A program made the translations under genes and the position numbers. Below the pieces are notes generated by a model, which did no database searches, had not been told where the DNA came from, and saw only the letters and a list, made by a program, of their open reading frames with translations. 64,000 nucleotides of DNA from Photobacterium galatheae (GTDB taxonomy: Bacteria; Pseudomonadota; Gammaproteobacteria; Enterobacterales; Vibrionaceae), in assembly GCF_000695255.1 (NCBI RefSeq), contig NZ_JMIB01000003.1:62001-126000 (forward strand), written 5' to 3'. Positions 35,418 to 44,301 of the stretch are shown here, piece after piece; within the stretch, counting starts at the first letter, position 1, and every line of letters begins with the position of its first letter.

Positions 35418-35450
35418 TCAGAAGAGTTTCAGCTCCGAGCAACACTTCAT
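35418..35450 (-). CDS. Putative leader peptide 1 (MKCCSELKLF)
   Basis: Ten-codon frame upstream of terminator 1, with a small hairpin CCTGA / TCAGG (35378-35392) between. Ribosome stalling here could change folding, as in known ABC-F leaders. No strong ribosome site; inferred from position only. Confidence 0.3.
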   Translation of the reverse strand: MKCCSELKLF

Positions 35451-35595
35451 CGTGTTTTATGCACGGAGCACACTCGCCTGACAAAATTCTTAAAGAGGAT
35501 GTAAAACATCGTAGAGAAGTCCAAATTCGTATTCGCCGGAAAATTACTCAATTTTACCGCCGAAGTCAACCCACCTCTGCTCAGCCATGCAACAA

Positions 35596-35709
35596 TCAGC
35601 CAAACGCGACAGCCAGCACCACAATCACCACAGCCAGCCCCAGTACCCCCTTGACCAGCAACCCCAGCTGATTACTGCCACCCTTCGGTGCCTGATTACA
35701 ACAACCCAT
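35596..35709 (-). CDS. 37-residue membrane peptide with MGCC start
   Basis: The frame MGCCNQAPKGGSNQLGLL followed by VKGVLGLAVVIVVLAVAFG has a cysteine pair, a polar GG-S stretch and one C-terminal membrane helix. The ATG is preceded by GGGGAGAATGGA, a very good ribosome site, which makes translation likely; a longer frame from 35736 has a poorer site. Function unknown. The Cys-Cys could bind metal or be lipid-modified. Confidence 0.65.
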   Translation of the reverse strand: MGCCNQAPKGGSNQLGLLVKGVLGLAVVIVVLAVAFG

Positions 35710-35792
35710 TCCATTCTCCCCATTAAAACCAGCCATCAGGTTAAAGCTTCCCGTTACGGGAAGGTAAAGTAAAAGTTCAGGCGACTTTTTCA

Positions 35793-35927
35793 GGACAGAC
35801 ATGAATTTTTGACTTTTTTGGGACAGACATAATTTATCAACGTCTTCGGCAACCTCTCAACCTCTCGGGACAGACATGAGAAGAAAATGACGATGTCTGT
35901 CCTCCAAAAGATATCGGGACAGACATC
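35793..35927. repeat. Cluster of GGGACAGACAT motifs forming hairpins
   Basis: Direct copies of (G)GGACAGACAT start at 35793, 35820, 35867 and 35916, and the inverted ATGTCTGTCC is at 35893. The latter can pair on either side: 10-bp arms with 35868-35877 or 11-bp arms with 35917-35927. Placed immediately before a REP-associated transposase gene, they look like its REP/BIME-type elements. Part of the intergenic region up to 36065; no gene is seen in it. Confidence 0.8.
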
Positions 35928-36065
35928 AAAACAAACACCTTTAGAAACATACAAACCTATCACTTTCATGTTTTTCAGGCATGGTTCATCAATTTCACTC
36001 ACCATGCTTTTCACAGACACAACTCCGAAATACTGTTTATCCATCCAGCAAAACAGGGAATCATC

Positions 36066-37028
36066 ATGACGACCGCACGAAGCCAGCTCATTTGTCCTGA
36101 AGCAACACCGTACTACCATTGTGTGTCACGGTGTGTCCGCCGTTCATTTCTCTGCGGATATGACGAGCAGACACAAACCAGTTATGAACATCGCCGAGCA
36201 TGGGTTGAAAGGCGTCTCATGCAGATCGCCGATGCTTTTTGCGTGGATGTTTGTGCCTATGCAATTATGAGTAATCACTATCATTTAGTGCTGCATATTA
36301 ATCAGGAGAAAGCTCAAAAATTATCCGATGAGGCAGTCATTCAGCGCTGGATAACCTTTCATCGCACTCCCGTATTAATACATCGATTTTTAAAACAGGA
36401 ACTGGCGTCTGAATCCGAGAAAGTCAGTTGCCAGAAGTTAATCCAAACTTGGCGGACCAGGCTATGTTCTATCAGCTGGTTCATGCGATTACTCAATCAA
36501 TACATTGCTACAGAAGCCAACCTTGAAGATGGCTGCACTGGACATTTCTGGGAAGGACGTTTCAAAAGCCAGGCATTACTGGATGAACAAGCACTGGCAG
36601 CGGCCTTAGCCTATGTTGATCTCAATCCTGTGCGTGCGGGTATTGCAGACACGCCTGAAAGCTCGGCATATACTTCAGTCAAAGCACGATTACAGCCTGA
36701 CCAGAAACACCACACTTTTAAGCGGGTTCTTTATCCATTTACCGGTCATCCAAGAAACGACAGACCCGCAGGACTCCCCTTTCGTCTGATGGACTACCTC
36801 GAACTACTTGACTGGACCAGCAGGCAAATCCGAGAAAATAAGCCGGGTCATATTCCACCGGCGTTTCCCACGATACTCACTCGTTTAGGCTTCGAGTCCC
36901 AATTCTGGCTGGAAACCTGCCAAAACATAGAAAAAGGGACACTGGTTGGATCCAAAACTGCGATTCGGACCGCTTTACCTTATTTGAACCGCCGTCGTCG
37001 AACTGGATTAACTCTTTCCCCGTCCTGA
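36066..37028 (+). CDS. REP-associated tyrosine transposase (Y1/IS200-like HUH nuclease)
   Basis: 320 residues. The HUH motif is H71-Y72-H73 in MSNHYHLVLHI and the probable nucleophile is Y146 in LLNQYIATEANL. GHFWEGRFKSQALLDEQALAAALAYVDLNPVRAG is the conserved core of this transposase group. AGGGA precedes the ATG. There are no IS ends; instead short GGGACAGACAT hairpins lie on both sides, as expected for RAYT enzymes that mobilise REP sequences. The C-terminal extension beyond about residue 220 is basic at its end. Confidence 0.93.
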   Translation: MTTARSQLICPEATPYYHCVSRCVRRSFLCGYDEQTQTSYEHRRAWVERRLMQIADAFCVDVCAYAIMSNHYHLVLHINQEKAQKLSDEAVIQRWITFHRTPVLIHRFLKQELASESEKVSCQKLIQTWRTRLCSISWFMRLLNQYIATEANLEDGCTGHFWEGRFKSQALLDEQALAAALAYVDLNPVRAGIADTPESSAYTSVKARLQPDQKHHTFKRVLYPFTGHPRNDRPAGLPFRLMDYLELLDWTSRQIRENKPGHIPPAFPTILTRLGFESQFWLETCQNIEKGTLVGSKTAIRTALPYLNRRRRTGLTLSPS

Positions 37029-37252
37029 AATTTTTGAATACAGAATAAAACATGAAATGGTTCACAGACTCTCACATCACACTCAATATCCACTGAAGTC
37101 AACAGCAACCAACCCCTTTAGCAAGACATCACATAACCTTTCGTTCCTGCATATCAGCAATCCTGGTACCATCAGAGCAGTTCTGCATCATCACATTTTC
37201 AGCATAAAGTGCCTGTCCTTGTTTTGTCTTCGGAGTGACGTACCTTCAAACT

Positions 37253-37285
37253 GGGACAGTCACATGAAGAAAACGTGTCTGTCCC
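37253..37285. repeat. Hairpin of the same motif on the right of the transposase gene
   Basis: GGGACAGTCAC-N11-GTGTCTGTCCC, one mismatch, related to the left-side motif. It marks the right border of the transposase module. Confidence 0.75.
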
Positions 37286-37315
37286 AACAATGACCAACGA
37301 TGACTAAAAACTCAG

Positions 37316-39910
37316 TTACCGGGCCTGCGTAAACACAGTCACCGCCGTTCCTTCGACGAGCACATTGCCGGAAAGTCCGATCTGGTTCTGCGCACCCGAG
37401 GCATCCACAGCCAGCGTCCAATCACCAGCAGGCAGACTGATGGTCTGTTTATCCCCACTGTTGTAGACCACAAACAGATTATGTGTGTCTTGCGGGTAGG
37501 TGATATGACCGGTGACCAGTTGCCCACCAAACGCATCCGGTCTGGAAACCATCAGGTATTTCGCAATGTCCTGATTCGAAGTCATGCGCAATCCCGCGTG
37601 GTGACGACGCAGCGTAATCATATCTTTCAGATATTTATAAGTGGCTGCATTGTCAGCGCGACGGTGCCACTTGATACTGTTAAAACTGTCCGGGGCATTG
37701 TAAGTATTGTGTGTCCCGGCGTGATGACCGAAATTCCAGGCACTGGGGACAGTCATGTGTTCGTTGTCGGTTTTTGTCCGTAAGAACTCGTCTCCGGCAT
37801 GCACGAAACTAATCCCCTGACTGGTCAGTACCATCCCCATACCAAAATTCACGACTCGCTTAGCATAATCGAGATTCACTGGAGGCGTCAGACTGAGGAT
37901 TTGGTGGGCGCTATTTTGCACAACGTTGCTCGACAGACTTAAAAAAACTTTATCCCACAACCCAAAATTATCATGGGCGGAAATGTAGTTAATGCTTTGT
38001 TCCGGATCGGCAGCGAAGTTCCTGAACCAGGTACTGTTTCGGCTGTCGTTCGGATCGTATGCCGACCCACGTATCCCATCATAGATAGACCAGCCCGCAT
38101 CGGTGCTATCCAGTTGATTAAACATAAAACCTTTTCGGGTATCGTCATTCGAACCTTTCAGAGCTTCACGATAGGCACCGTTGAAAACACCAACATGTTC
38201 TGCTGCAATTTTATGCGTTGTACCGTAACGAACACGTTGCGCTTCTTTCGGATCACTGGCGTAGCCATTCCACGGTTCACCGTAAATGAGCAAATTACGA
38301 TCCGGGAATTGTTGATTCAGTGCCTGTCCCCATTTTACAACTTCCCCGTAAGAGAAAATGCCAATCAAGTCGAAACGGAACCCATCGATACCGTATTCAT
38401 CCACCCAATAAGCCAGTGAATCCTGGATCATGCGGCTGACCATCGGCTGGTCGGCGTCAATTGCGTTGCCTGTCCCGGAAAGATCCGTTGGCGTGTAATA
38501 GCGGTTGCTGATGTTTTCGAACATTTCATTAGCGTAAGTGTGGTTATACACCACATCCATGATGACCCGGATCCCGGCTTTGTGGAATTCATTCACCATC
38601 GTCTTAAATTCATTCGCACGCGCCTCGTAATCGGTCGGCACCTGAGAATAACGCTCTTCCGGCACATTGTAATTGCGCGGATCATAACCCCAGTTGTAAC
38701 AAGGATCGCTGTCAGGCAGTCCGTCACAGGTCGCGAAATCAAAAACGGGCAGCAGTTGGACGTGCGTCACCCCCAGATCGACCAGATGATCAATCCCTGT
38801 TTTCAGCCCGTTGTACCGCGTGCCGCTTTCCACCATGCCCAGAAACTTACCGCGCTTGGCCGCGCTCACACCGGAACTGGCATCGATCGTAAAATCACGG
38901 ACATGAACTTCATAAATCACGGCATCTTCCCGATTGACGAGTGCAGGTCGCTCAGCCCAGCCCCCAGCAGGACGGGTGCGGGACATATCCATCACAATGT
39001 TGATCGCTTCACTGTCTCCCGTGCCAGGTTTCACCATTTTTCCGTAGGGATCCCGAACCGGAATCCCATTGATCTGAAAGGTATATTCAGCCAGATACAG
39101 ATCGCCACTGACTTCGGTCTGATAAACATCGGTGTAACCGTTAAAGTCACTCACCTTGCTGAGCGGATACTCTGTCCCATTCACGGTGACCGTGACATTG
39201 CTGTGGTCCGGCGACCAAATCGCAAAGGTCGTTTTATCGGGTTGATAGATTGCACCGAGTGACGGCTGAACCGCACAGTCAGCAGTACATGGATTCACGG
39301 CCCTCAGACTGTACACCAGTGTCTGGTCGTTCACCGTGACCACATAATCGCCGCTTACGTTTGTATAGATATCCCCACCAGCCGCATCCAGCACCCCGTC
39401 ATTCTGATTGTCACCATAGTTCTGTGACCAGTCCCCGGTCAGGTCAAATTTAAATCGCTGATTGGCCTGCCCGTCAAAATGAATCAGCCGTGACCACGTG
39501 TTGTCACCGACCAGCGCCATCGCATCTGCGGCCCAGTTATTGGCCGTGCCGCGAAAATAAAGCGCGTTAAAGTTTTGTGCAAAAGCTTGGCTGTCGCAAC
39601 TGGCAACTTGCGTGGTTTGTATGCTGTGGCTGTCAGGATAAAAATCAATCCGGTAGCTTTGATCGCCGGCAACCGTGTAATCGCTGGCGGGATAGCTTTC
39701 CTGCCAGTCGCCGTACCGATCAATTTTAAACCGGGCGCCACCCGTGGCATCCCCTTGCTGAAAGGTCTGGCAGGTTTGATAGTGATTGGCCGCGATCTGT
39801 GTCATCTGTGCCGCGTTCCACTGGTTCGGCGTTCCCCGGAAGTGCCAGTCGGCAAGTGCGGGGGCACTGATCAGCGACGCGCCAATCACGAGTGTAGGTA
39901 AGGTTCTCAT
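37316..39910 (-). CDS. pulA: Secreted type I pullulanase (GH13) with two N-terminal modules
   Basis: 864 residues with a signal peptide (cleavage after ALA, residue 20). Two starch-binding-like modules share WHFRGTPNQW (22-31) and LYFRGTANNW (117-126). A CBM48-like domain comes near 220-300. The GH13 barrel carries the pullulanase signature YNWGYDP (405-411), DVVYNHT near 452-458, nucleophile D514 in GFRFDLIG, acid/base E545 in YGEPW and H646-D647 in SAHDN. It hydrolyses alpha-1,6 bonds of pullulan and starch outside the cytoplasm. Single-gene unit; no maltodextrin transport genes are adjacent. Confidence 0.95.
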   Translation of the reverse strand: MRTLPTLVIGASLISAPALADWHFRGTPNQWNAAQMTQIAANHYQTCQTFQQGDATGGARFKIDRYGDWQESYPASDYTVAGDQSYRIDFYPDSHSIQTTQVASCDSQAFAQNFNALYFRGTANNWAADAMALVGDNTWSRLIHFDGQANQRFKFDLTGDWSQNYGDNQNDGVLDAAGGDIYTNVSGDYVVTVNDQTLVYSLRAVNPCTADCAVQPSLGAIYQPDKTTFAIWSPDHSNVTVTVNGTEYPLSKVSDFNGYTDVYQTEVSGDLYLAEYTFQINGIPVRDPYGKMVKPGTGDSEAINIVMDMSRTRPAGGWAERPALVNREDAVIYEVHVRDFTIDASSGVSAAKRGKFLGMVESGTRYNGLKTGIDHLVDLGVTHVQLLPVFDFATCDGLPDSDPCYNWGYDPRNYNVPEERYSQVPTDYEARANEFKTMVNEFHKAGIRVIMDVVYNHTYANEMFENISNRYYTPTDLSGTGNAIDADQPMVSRMIQDSLAYWVDEYGIDGFRFDLIGIFSYGEVVKWGQALNQQFPDRNLLIYGEPWNGYASDPKEAQRVRYGTTHKIAAEHVGVFNGAYREALKGSNDDTRKGFMFNQLDSTDAGWSIYDGIRGSAYDPNDSRNSTWFRNFAADPEQSINYISAHDNFGLWDKVFLSLSSNVVQNSAHQILSLTPPVNLDYAKRVVNFGMGMVLTSQGISFVHAGDEFLRTKTDNEHMTVPSAWNFGHHAGTHNTYNAPDSFNSIKWHRRADNAATYKYLKDMITLRRHHAGLRMTSNQDIAKYLMVSRPDAFGGQLVTGHITYPQDTHNLFVVYNSGDKQTISLPAGDWTLAVDASGAQNQIGLSGNVLVEGTAVTVFTQAR

Positions 39911-40139
39911 GTCGATTTCCTTTTGCCGTCCTTTGCGGGAGAAATGACTCCCGAAGGATCACGTTATTGTTGATGTATTCTCATTCCCCCGACGAGGATA
40001 TTGCTCCTGTCGAGTGAGATGTAGATAGCACAAAAAATAACGTTCGAAATTCTACTTTCGGTGAAATTCAAGCGAAATGTGAACTGATTAACTCATTGTA
40101 TGGCAAGAAAAAATTGAACTGTGATCTGGATGTATCAGC
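39911..40139. other. Upstream region of the pullulanase gene
   Basis: AT-rich DNA that should contain the pullulanase promoter. No MalT box or operator was recognised with confidence and no gene is seen. Confidence 0.4.
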
Positions 40140-40342
40140 CCTTGTTTTGTTCACGTGCACAATGACCCAAACATCATCGATCAATATGATCTCTATCGTA
40201 CCGATATTCCTGAGGACTTGATCGCCCAATTATAAATGGAAGATTTACCTCAGACATAGCGGGATATTCTGCCGAATGAGCGAACTCAGGATGATATTGG
40301 GGATGAGTTTCTGAATAACACAGAGCCTCAATTTACAGCATG
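40140..40342 (+). pseudogene. Decayed reading frame with two internal stops
   Basis: One forward frame reads VHNDPNIIDQYDLYRTDIPEDLIAQL, stop, MEDLPQT, stop, RDILPNERTQDDIGDEF and so on to a TGA that overlaps the next ATG (ATGA). The peptide composition looks protein-like and the ATGA junction suggests a former operon. The family is not recognised. Confidence 0.45.
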
Positions 40343-40471
40343 ACAAGCGCCATCGACAATCTCACAGCGAGACAACAACAATGTAGTCCACCCAAACTAT
40401 CCTGCAATGGAAAAAATTTCGAAGCTCATAAAAAACTCGATTTTGAGTTTGACCCGAAGATGTTCAAATAA
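40340..40471 (+). CDS. Small hypothetical protein or remnant (43 residues)
   Basis: Starts by ATGA overlap with the decayed frame upstream and reads MTSAIDNLTARQQQ to EFDPKMFK. No family recognised; it may be a fragment left from the same locus. Confidence 0.35.
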   Translation: MTSAIDNLTARQQQCSPPKLSCNGKNFEAHKKLDFEFDPKMFK

Positions 40472-40542
40472 TCTAATAAATCATTCCCAAACATCCGACA
40501 AATTTGCTCGTCGCTGAAAAGCGAGACTAGGTATCACGCCAT

Positions 40543-40827
40543 ATGAAAACGTCAGTTTCACTCCTCATTGTCACAACAATTTTTCTTTGGTTTGGGATCA
40601 AGGAAGACCCGGAATTCTTCAGCTACGCGCCATTTATCAAAACCAGACCCTGTCCAAAATTTATTTTTTACTCACCTGTCGGTATGCAGGATCCTGAAGA
40701 CGTTCATCTCACTGAAAAGGAAAAGTATGAAGAGTTTATGTTTGAACAATATTTTAGTGTAAACGGCATACAAGCAAATGGTTTTCGTTTGTCCTTCTGC
40801 GACATGTCACTTCCCGAGCATGCGTGA
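40543..40827 (+). CDS. Hypothetical protein with N-terminal hydrophobic segment
   Basis: 94 residues. The first 18 form a signal-like or anchor segment (MKTSVSLLIVTTIFLWFG); the rest is polar with three cysteines only one of which is paired in spacing. No family recognised and no clear ribosome site. It could be a truncated secreted protein beside the decayed frames. Confidence 0.4.
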   Translation: MKTSVSLLIVTTIFLWFGIKEDPEFFSYAPFIKTRPCPKFIFYSPVGMQDPEDVHLTEKEKYEEFMFEQYFSVNGIQANGFRLSFCDMSLPEHA

Positions 40828-40836
40828 AGTGTAGCC

Positions 40837-42285
40837 TCATGATATTTTGACCGGCCGAACACCACCATGACACGATGCAAACCAGTCTTTCATGGCTTGT
40901 CGTGACACTTTAATGCCCGCCTGCGGCAACTTGGGCATGGGGTAGAATGCATCCGGGATTTTGAAGCGGTCGAGTTGATTGGCCAGCCAGTGCGGCAGAT
41001 TCAGAGTGGATGGGTCTTCAGCGGCGTCGATCAGGGCGATCGGACGTGCGCCGTATTCGTCGCATGGAACCGGAATGACGATGGTTTGATGAATGGCCGG
41101 ATGGCGATTGAGTACAGCTTCGATTTCTTCGCAATGGATATTCTCACCGCCGGAAATGAACTGATTATCGGCACGGCCAATAATGCGGAGTTCATCGCCA
41201 ACCCACTGCCCCAGATCCCTGGTATCAAACCAGCCCTGCGCATCCACCAGCGGGGTGATTTTTCCCTGATGATAGTAACCACTGGCGAGTGTTTGACCGC
41301 CAATATAAATCCGGTTGTGTTTCAGTTGCACCTGCCGGTTTGGCAAAACCCGTCCGGCGCTTGCAACCGTCTCGACTTGCTTGGCAGTGACGGTCGATGC
41401 CGCTTCTGTCATGCCATACCCCAACCAGATCTGAATGCCCAGTTGCGCGGCCTGCTGACACAAAGGTAAAGGAACATCACTCCCGCCCAGCAGCACATGA
41501 CTGAGTTTCAACCGCTGCGGCTGCTCCAACGGCTCCAGCAGCCGTTTGAGCTGCGTCGCCACCAGTGAGGCATGGGTGACACCCTGAATGTCCTCCTCCA
41601 GCTTTCCGTTGCCAATTTTCAGACAGGCACCGGTACTCAACCAGCGATAGAGAATCGACAATCCGGAGACGTGATACATCGGTAAGCTCAGCAGCCAGCA
41701 ATCTGTCTGTTGAAACGAAAACACATCCAGCAGACCACGGGCAGAAGCCAGATGCTGCGCCTGCGTGTGAGCGACTGCTTTCGGGGCACCGGAAGATCCG
41801 GAAGTGAAAATAATGGACGCGATGGCATTCACATCCGAAAGGCTGAGAGCACAGTCGGCTTCAGGCTGAATCGCCAGATCCAGCAGTGTCGCGCCTGTCG
41901 TCAGCGCTTGCCAGTCCGGTGCTGAAAAACCGGCACGGACCTGCTCGCTGAACCACAAGAACCGTGCCTGTCCTTTTTGATTCAGCCCAGTTGCATACAG
42001 CACATCCAGCTTCTCCCGCAGGGGCCGAATCGGCTGTGGCATGGTCAGCGCGGTGATAGCGCCTAATTGAAGGCAGGCCAGATGCAGCAGCACCAGTTCC
42101 GGCGTATTCTTTCCAACCGCCGTCACTACAGTGCCGGTCTGTACGCCCTGCTGCGACAAACGGTTTGCCAGCGCATGGACCTGTGCCGTCAGTGCCTGCC
42201 AGCTATATACCGTATCCGGCGTGATCAGTGCGATCTGATCAGGCTGCATGGTTGCCCATTGCTGCCAGAGAAAGTGCTTATTCAT
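40837..42285 (-). CDS. menE: MenE, o-succinylbenzoate-CoA ligase
   Basis: 482 residues starting at an ATG that overlaps the menC stop (ATGA). Adenylate-forming enzyme: the AMP-binding P loop is SIIFTSGSSGAPKAVAH near 159-175, then LGYGMTEAAS, and the hinge GRADNQFISGGENI near 373-386. It activates o-succinylbenzoate to its CoA thioester for MenB. Last gene of the menFDHBCE operon. Confidence 0.95.
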   Translation of the reverse strand: MNKHFLWQQWATMQPDQIALITPDTVYSWQALTAQVHALANRLSQQGVQTGTVVTAVGKNTPELVLLHLACLQLGAITALTMPQPIRPLREKLDVLYATGLNQKGQARFLWFSEQVRAGFSAPDWQALTTGATLLDLAIQPEADCALSLSDVNAIASIIFTSGSSGAPKAVAHTQAQHLASARGLLDVFSFQQTDCWLLSLPMYHVSGLSILYRWLSTGACLKIGNGKLEEDIQGVTHASLVATQLKRLLEPLEQPQRLKLSHVLLGGSDVPLPLCQQAAQLGIQIWLGYGMTEAASTVTAKQVETVASAGRVLPNRQVQLKHNRIYIGGQTLASGYYHQGKITPLVDAQGWFDTRDLGQWVGDELRIIGRADNQFISGGENIHCEEIEAVLNRHPAIHQTIVIPVPCDEYGARPIALIDAAEDPSTLNLPHWLANQLDRFKIPDAFYPMPKLPQAGIKVSRQAMKDWFASCHGGVRPVKIS

Positions 42286-43259
42286 GACTGCCACACCAAG
42301 GTTTGATCCGTGAGTCTCTGAACCGGCAACAAACTGCCCGGCCAGGGCGTTTCAAGTTGTGCCAGAAACAGGTTCAGGGTATCCAGACCCGGCACGCTCT
42401 CAGGTAAGAGCCAGTGTGATAAACGGGCGAGCTGAGTTAAGCCAAGGCTGGACTCCAGACTGGAACTGATGACAGCATCCATCCCCGATGCCTTTGCTTC
42501 CCAAATGAGCGCCGCGCACTGTTGTACTGAACCGATCAGACTCGGTTTCACCACAATCGCAGCCGCACCGGACAGATCGTCCAGCCGGAAATCCGGCTGT
42601 TTCACCGCTTGTTGCAAGGTTTCATCCCAGGCCAGCGGAAGACCACTGGCTGCTGAAAAAGCCAGACTGTCTTGCGGTTGCGCGCAAGGTTCTTCAATGA
42701 AAACGATACGAGAGGCTGAGGCCGGCGTCAGATGACAGGCAAATTGCTGTGCCTGTCCCGGTAACCAGGCGCGGTTGGCATCCAGACGCAAGGTCAGATC
42801 CGGATAAGCGCTCAGCAGTTGATTCACCTTTGTCGCGTCCTGCGCCGGCGTCTCCCGGCCCACTTTCACTTTGGCAATTCGGTGTTCCGGTGTCAGGCAG
42901 GTATCGGTTTGTCCACTCAGCAAAGGGGCCGTCCTGAACTGGCCCTGTACCGGAAGCTGCCCCGCACAGGCCAATTCAACCATCGACAGACCGAATGCAA
43001 CCGACGGAAAAAGATCGGCTGCCACCAAAGGTGCGCCGCTAACCCAGCCGGCCAGTGCAAGTTGCGCCTGTTGTGCCGCCTGTTCCGGTGACTCTGCACT
43101 CAAGCCAGACAACGGAGCGATTTCCCCGAGGCCGCTGTATTCCCCTGCTTGCAGCATGACAACATAACCGCGTCGTTCGGTCAGATGTTTCCCCCGAAGC
43201 ACGACTCCGCTGTCCATCGGCAGTTGATAACGATAAAGCTTTGCCGAGCGCTTCGTCAT
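42282..43259 (-). CDS. menC: MenC, o-succinylbenzoate synthase
   Basis: 325 residues from an ATG with GGGGAAG upstream; a longer open frame overlaps menB and is not used. Enolase-superfamily enzyme: catalytic K in AKVKVGRE, metal ligand D in RLDANRAW and E in FIEEPC, and the second lysine in VVKPSLIGS. It dehydrates SHCHC to o-succinylbenzoate in menaquinone synthesis. Twenty bases separate it from menB. Confidence 0.95.
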   Translation of the reverse strand: MTKRSAKLYRYQLPMDSGVVLRGKHLTERRGYVVMLQAGEYSGLGEIAPLSGLSAESPEQAAQQAQLALAGWVSGAPLVAADLFPSVAFGLSMVELACAGQLPVQGQFRTAPLLSGQTDTCLTPEHRIAKVKVGRETPAQDATKVNQLLSAYPDLTLRLDANRAWLPGQAQQFACHLTPASASRIVFIEEPCAQPQDSLAFSAASGLPLAWDETLQQAVKQPDFRLDDLSGAAAIVVKPSLIGSVQQCAALIWEAKASGMDAVISSSLESSLGLTQLARLSHWLLPESVPGLDTLNLFLAQLETPWPGSLLPVQRLTDQTLVWQS

Positions 43260-43278
43260 ATGCGACTTCCCCGTTCGA

Positions 43279-44145
43279 TTACGGGTTACGTTTGAATTTG
43301 TTGAAGTCCGGCTGACGCTTTTCATTAAAAGCATTCCGGCCTTCCTGACCTTCTTCCGTCATGTAGAACATCATGGTGGCATTCCCGGCCAGTTCCTGTA
43401 ATCCGGCCTGACCGTCACAGTCGGCGTTCAGCGCCGCTTTCAGGCAGCGCAGCGCCATCGGGCTGTGCTGAAGCATTTCACGGCACCAGCGAACGGTTTC
43501 TCTTTCCAGTTCCGCAAGCGGCACCACGGTATTCACCAGTCCCATCTCCAGCGCTTCCTGCGCATCATAGAAACGGCACAGGAACCAGATTTCACGCGCC
43601 TTTTTCTGACCGACAATCCGAGCCATGTAAGATGCGCCCCAGCCACCGTCAAAAGAGCCAACTTTCGGGCCGGTCTGGCCGAATTTGGCATTCTCTGCGG
43701 CAATGGTCAGGTCACACATCATGTGCAGTACATGACCACCGCCGACAGCCCAGCCTGCGACGGAAGCCACAACCGGTTTCGGGCAGGTGCGGATCTGGCG
43801 CTGAAAATCCAGCACATTCAGGTGATGCGTGCCTGCATCATCCTGATAACCGCCGTAATCGCCCCGCACTTTCTGATCACCGCCGGAGCAAAATGCCTCG
43901 TCACCGAGTCCGGTCAGAATAATCGCTCCGATCGTGTCGTCATACCGGGCATCAGCCAGCGCATGCATCATCTCTTTCACAGTCTGAGGCCGGAAAGCAT
44001 TACGCACCTGCGGTCGGGCGATGGTAATTCTGGCAATCCCATCGTCCGATTTGTGGTACTGAATATCCGCATACGCTTGACCGACATTGATCCATTCAAT
44101 CGGTGCATAGAGCGCTTGTTCTGAAATGCCTACGGTGATTGTCAT
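43279..44145 (-). CDS. menB: MenB, 1,4-dihydroxy-2-naphthoyl-CoA synthase
   Basis: 288 residues from the ATG preceded by GGAG. Crotonase fold with [25 protein letters not shown] (oxyanion and bicarbonate-site region), [21 protein letters not shown] and [20 protein letters not shown]. It closes the second ring of the naphthoate. About 155 bases separate it from menH, the widest gap in the operon. Confidence 0.97.
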   Translation of the reverse strand: MTITVGISEQALYAPIEWINVGQAYADIQYHKSDDGIARITIARPQVRNAFRPQTVKEMMHALADARYDDTIGAIILTGLGDEAFCSGGDQKVRGDYGGYQDDAGTHHLNVLDFQRQIRTCPKPVVASVAGWAVGGGHVLHMMCDLTIAAENAKFGQTGPKVGSFDGGWGASYMARIVGQKKAREIWFLCRFYDAQEALEMGLVNTVVPLAELERETVRWCREMLQHSPMALRCLKAALNADCDGQAGLQELAGNATMMFYMTEEGQEGRNAFNEKRQPDFNKFKRNP

Positions 44146-44301
44146 ATGTACTCCAAAAACAAAGAAAATTGATACATTCGCCTGTCCCAGTATGGCGTTC
44201 CAGCTTGGCGATACAGGGGCTGAGCATAGCACTGCAACCCGTCACCAAACTTTGTTTTTGCGCATGGTTAGAAGCCGTTCATAAGACTGCTATCATCTGA
44301 C

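Noticed and set aside
35790-36119. 109-codon reverse open frame
   Set aside because: It runs across the GGGACAGACAT hairpins and into the transposase start; no ribosome site or domain.
38540-39262. 240-codon forward open frame
   Set aside because: Antisense to the pullulanase gene, with antisense-type composition and no motif.
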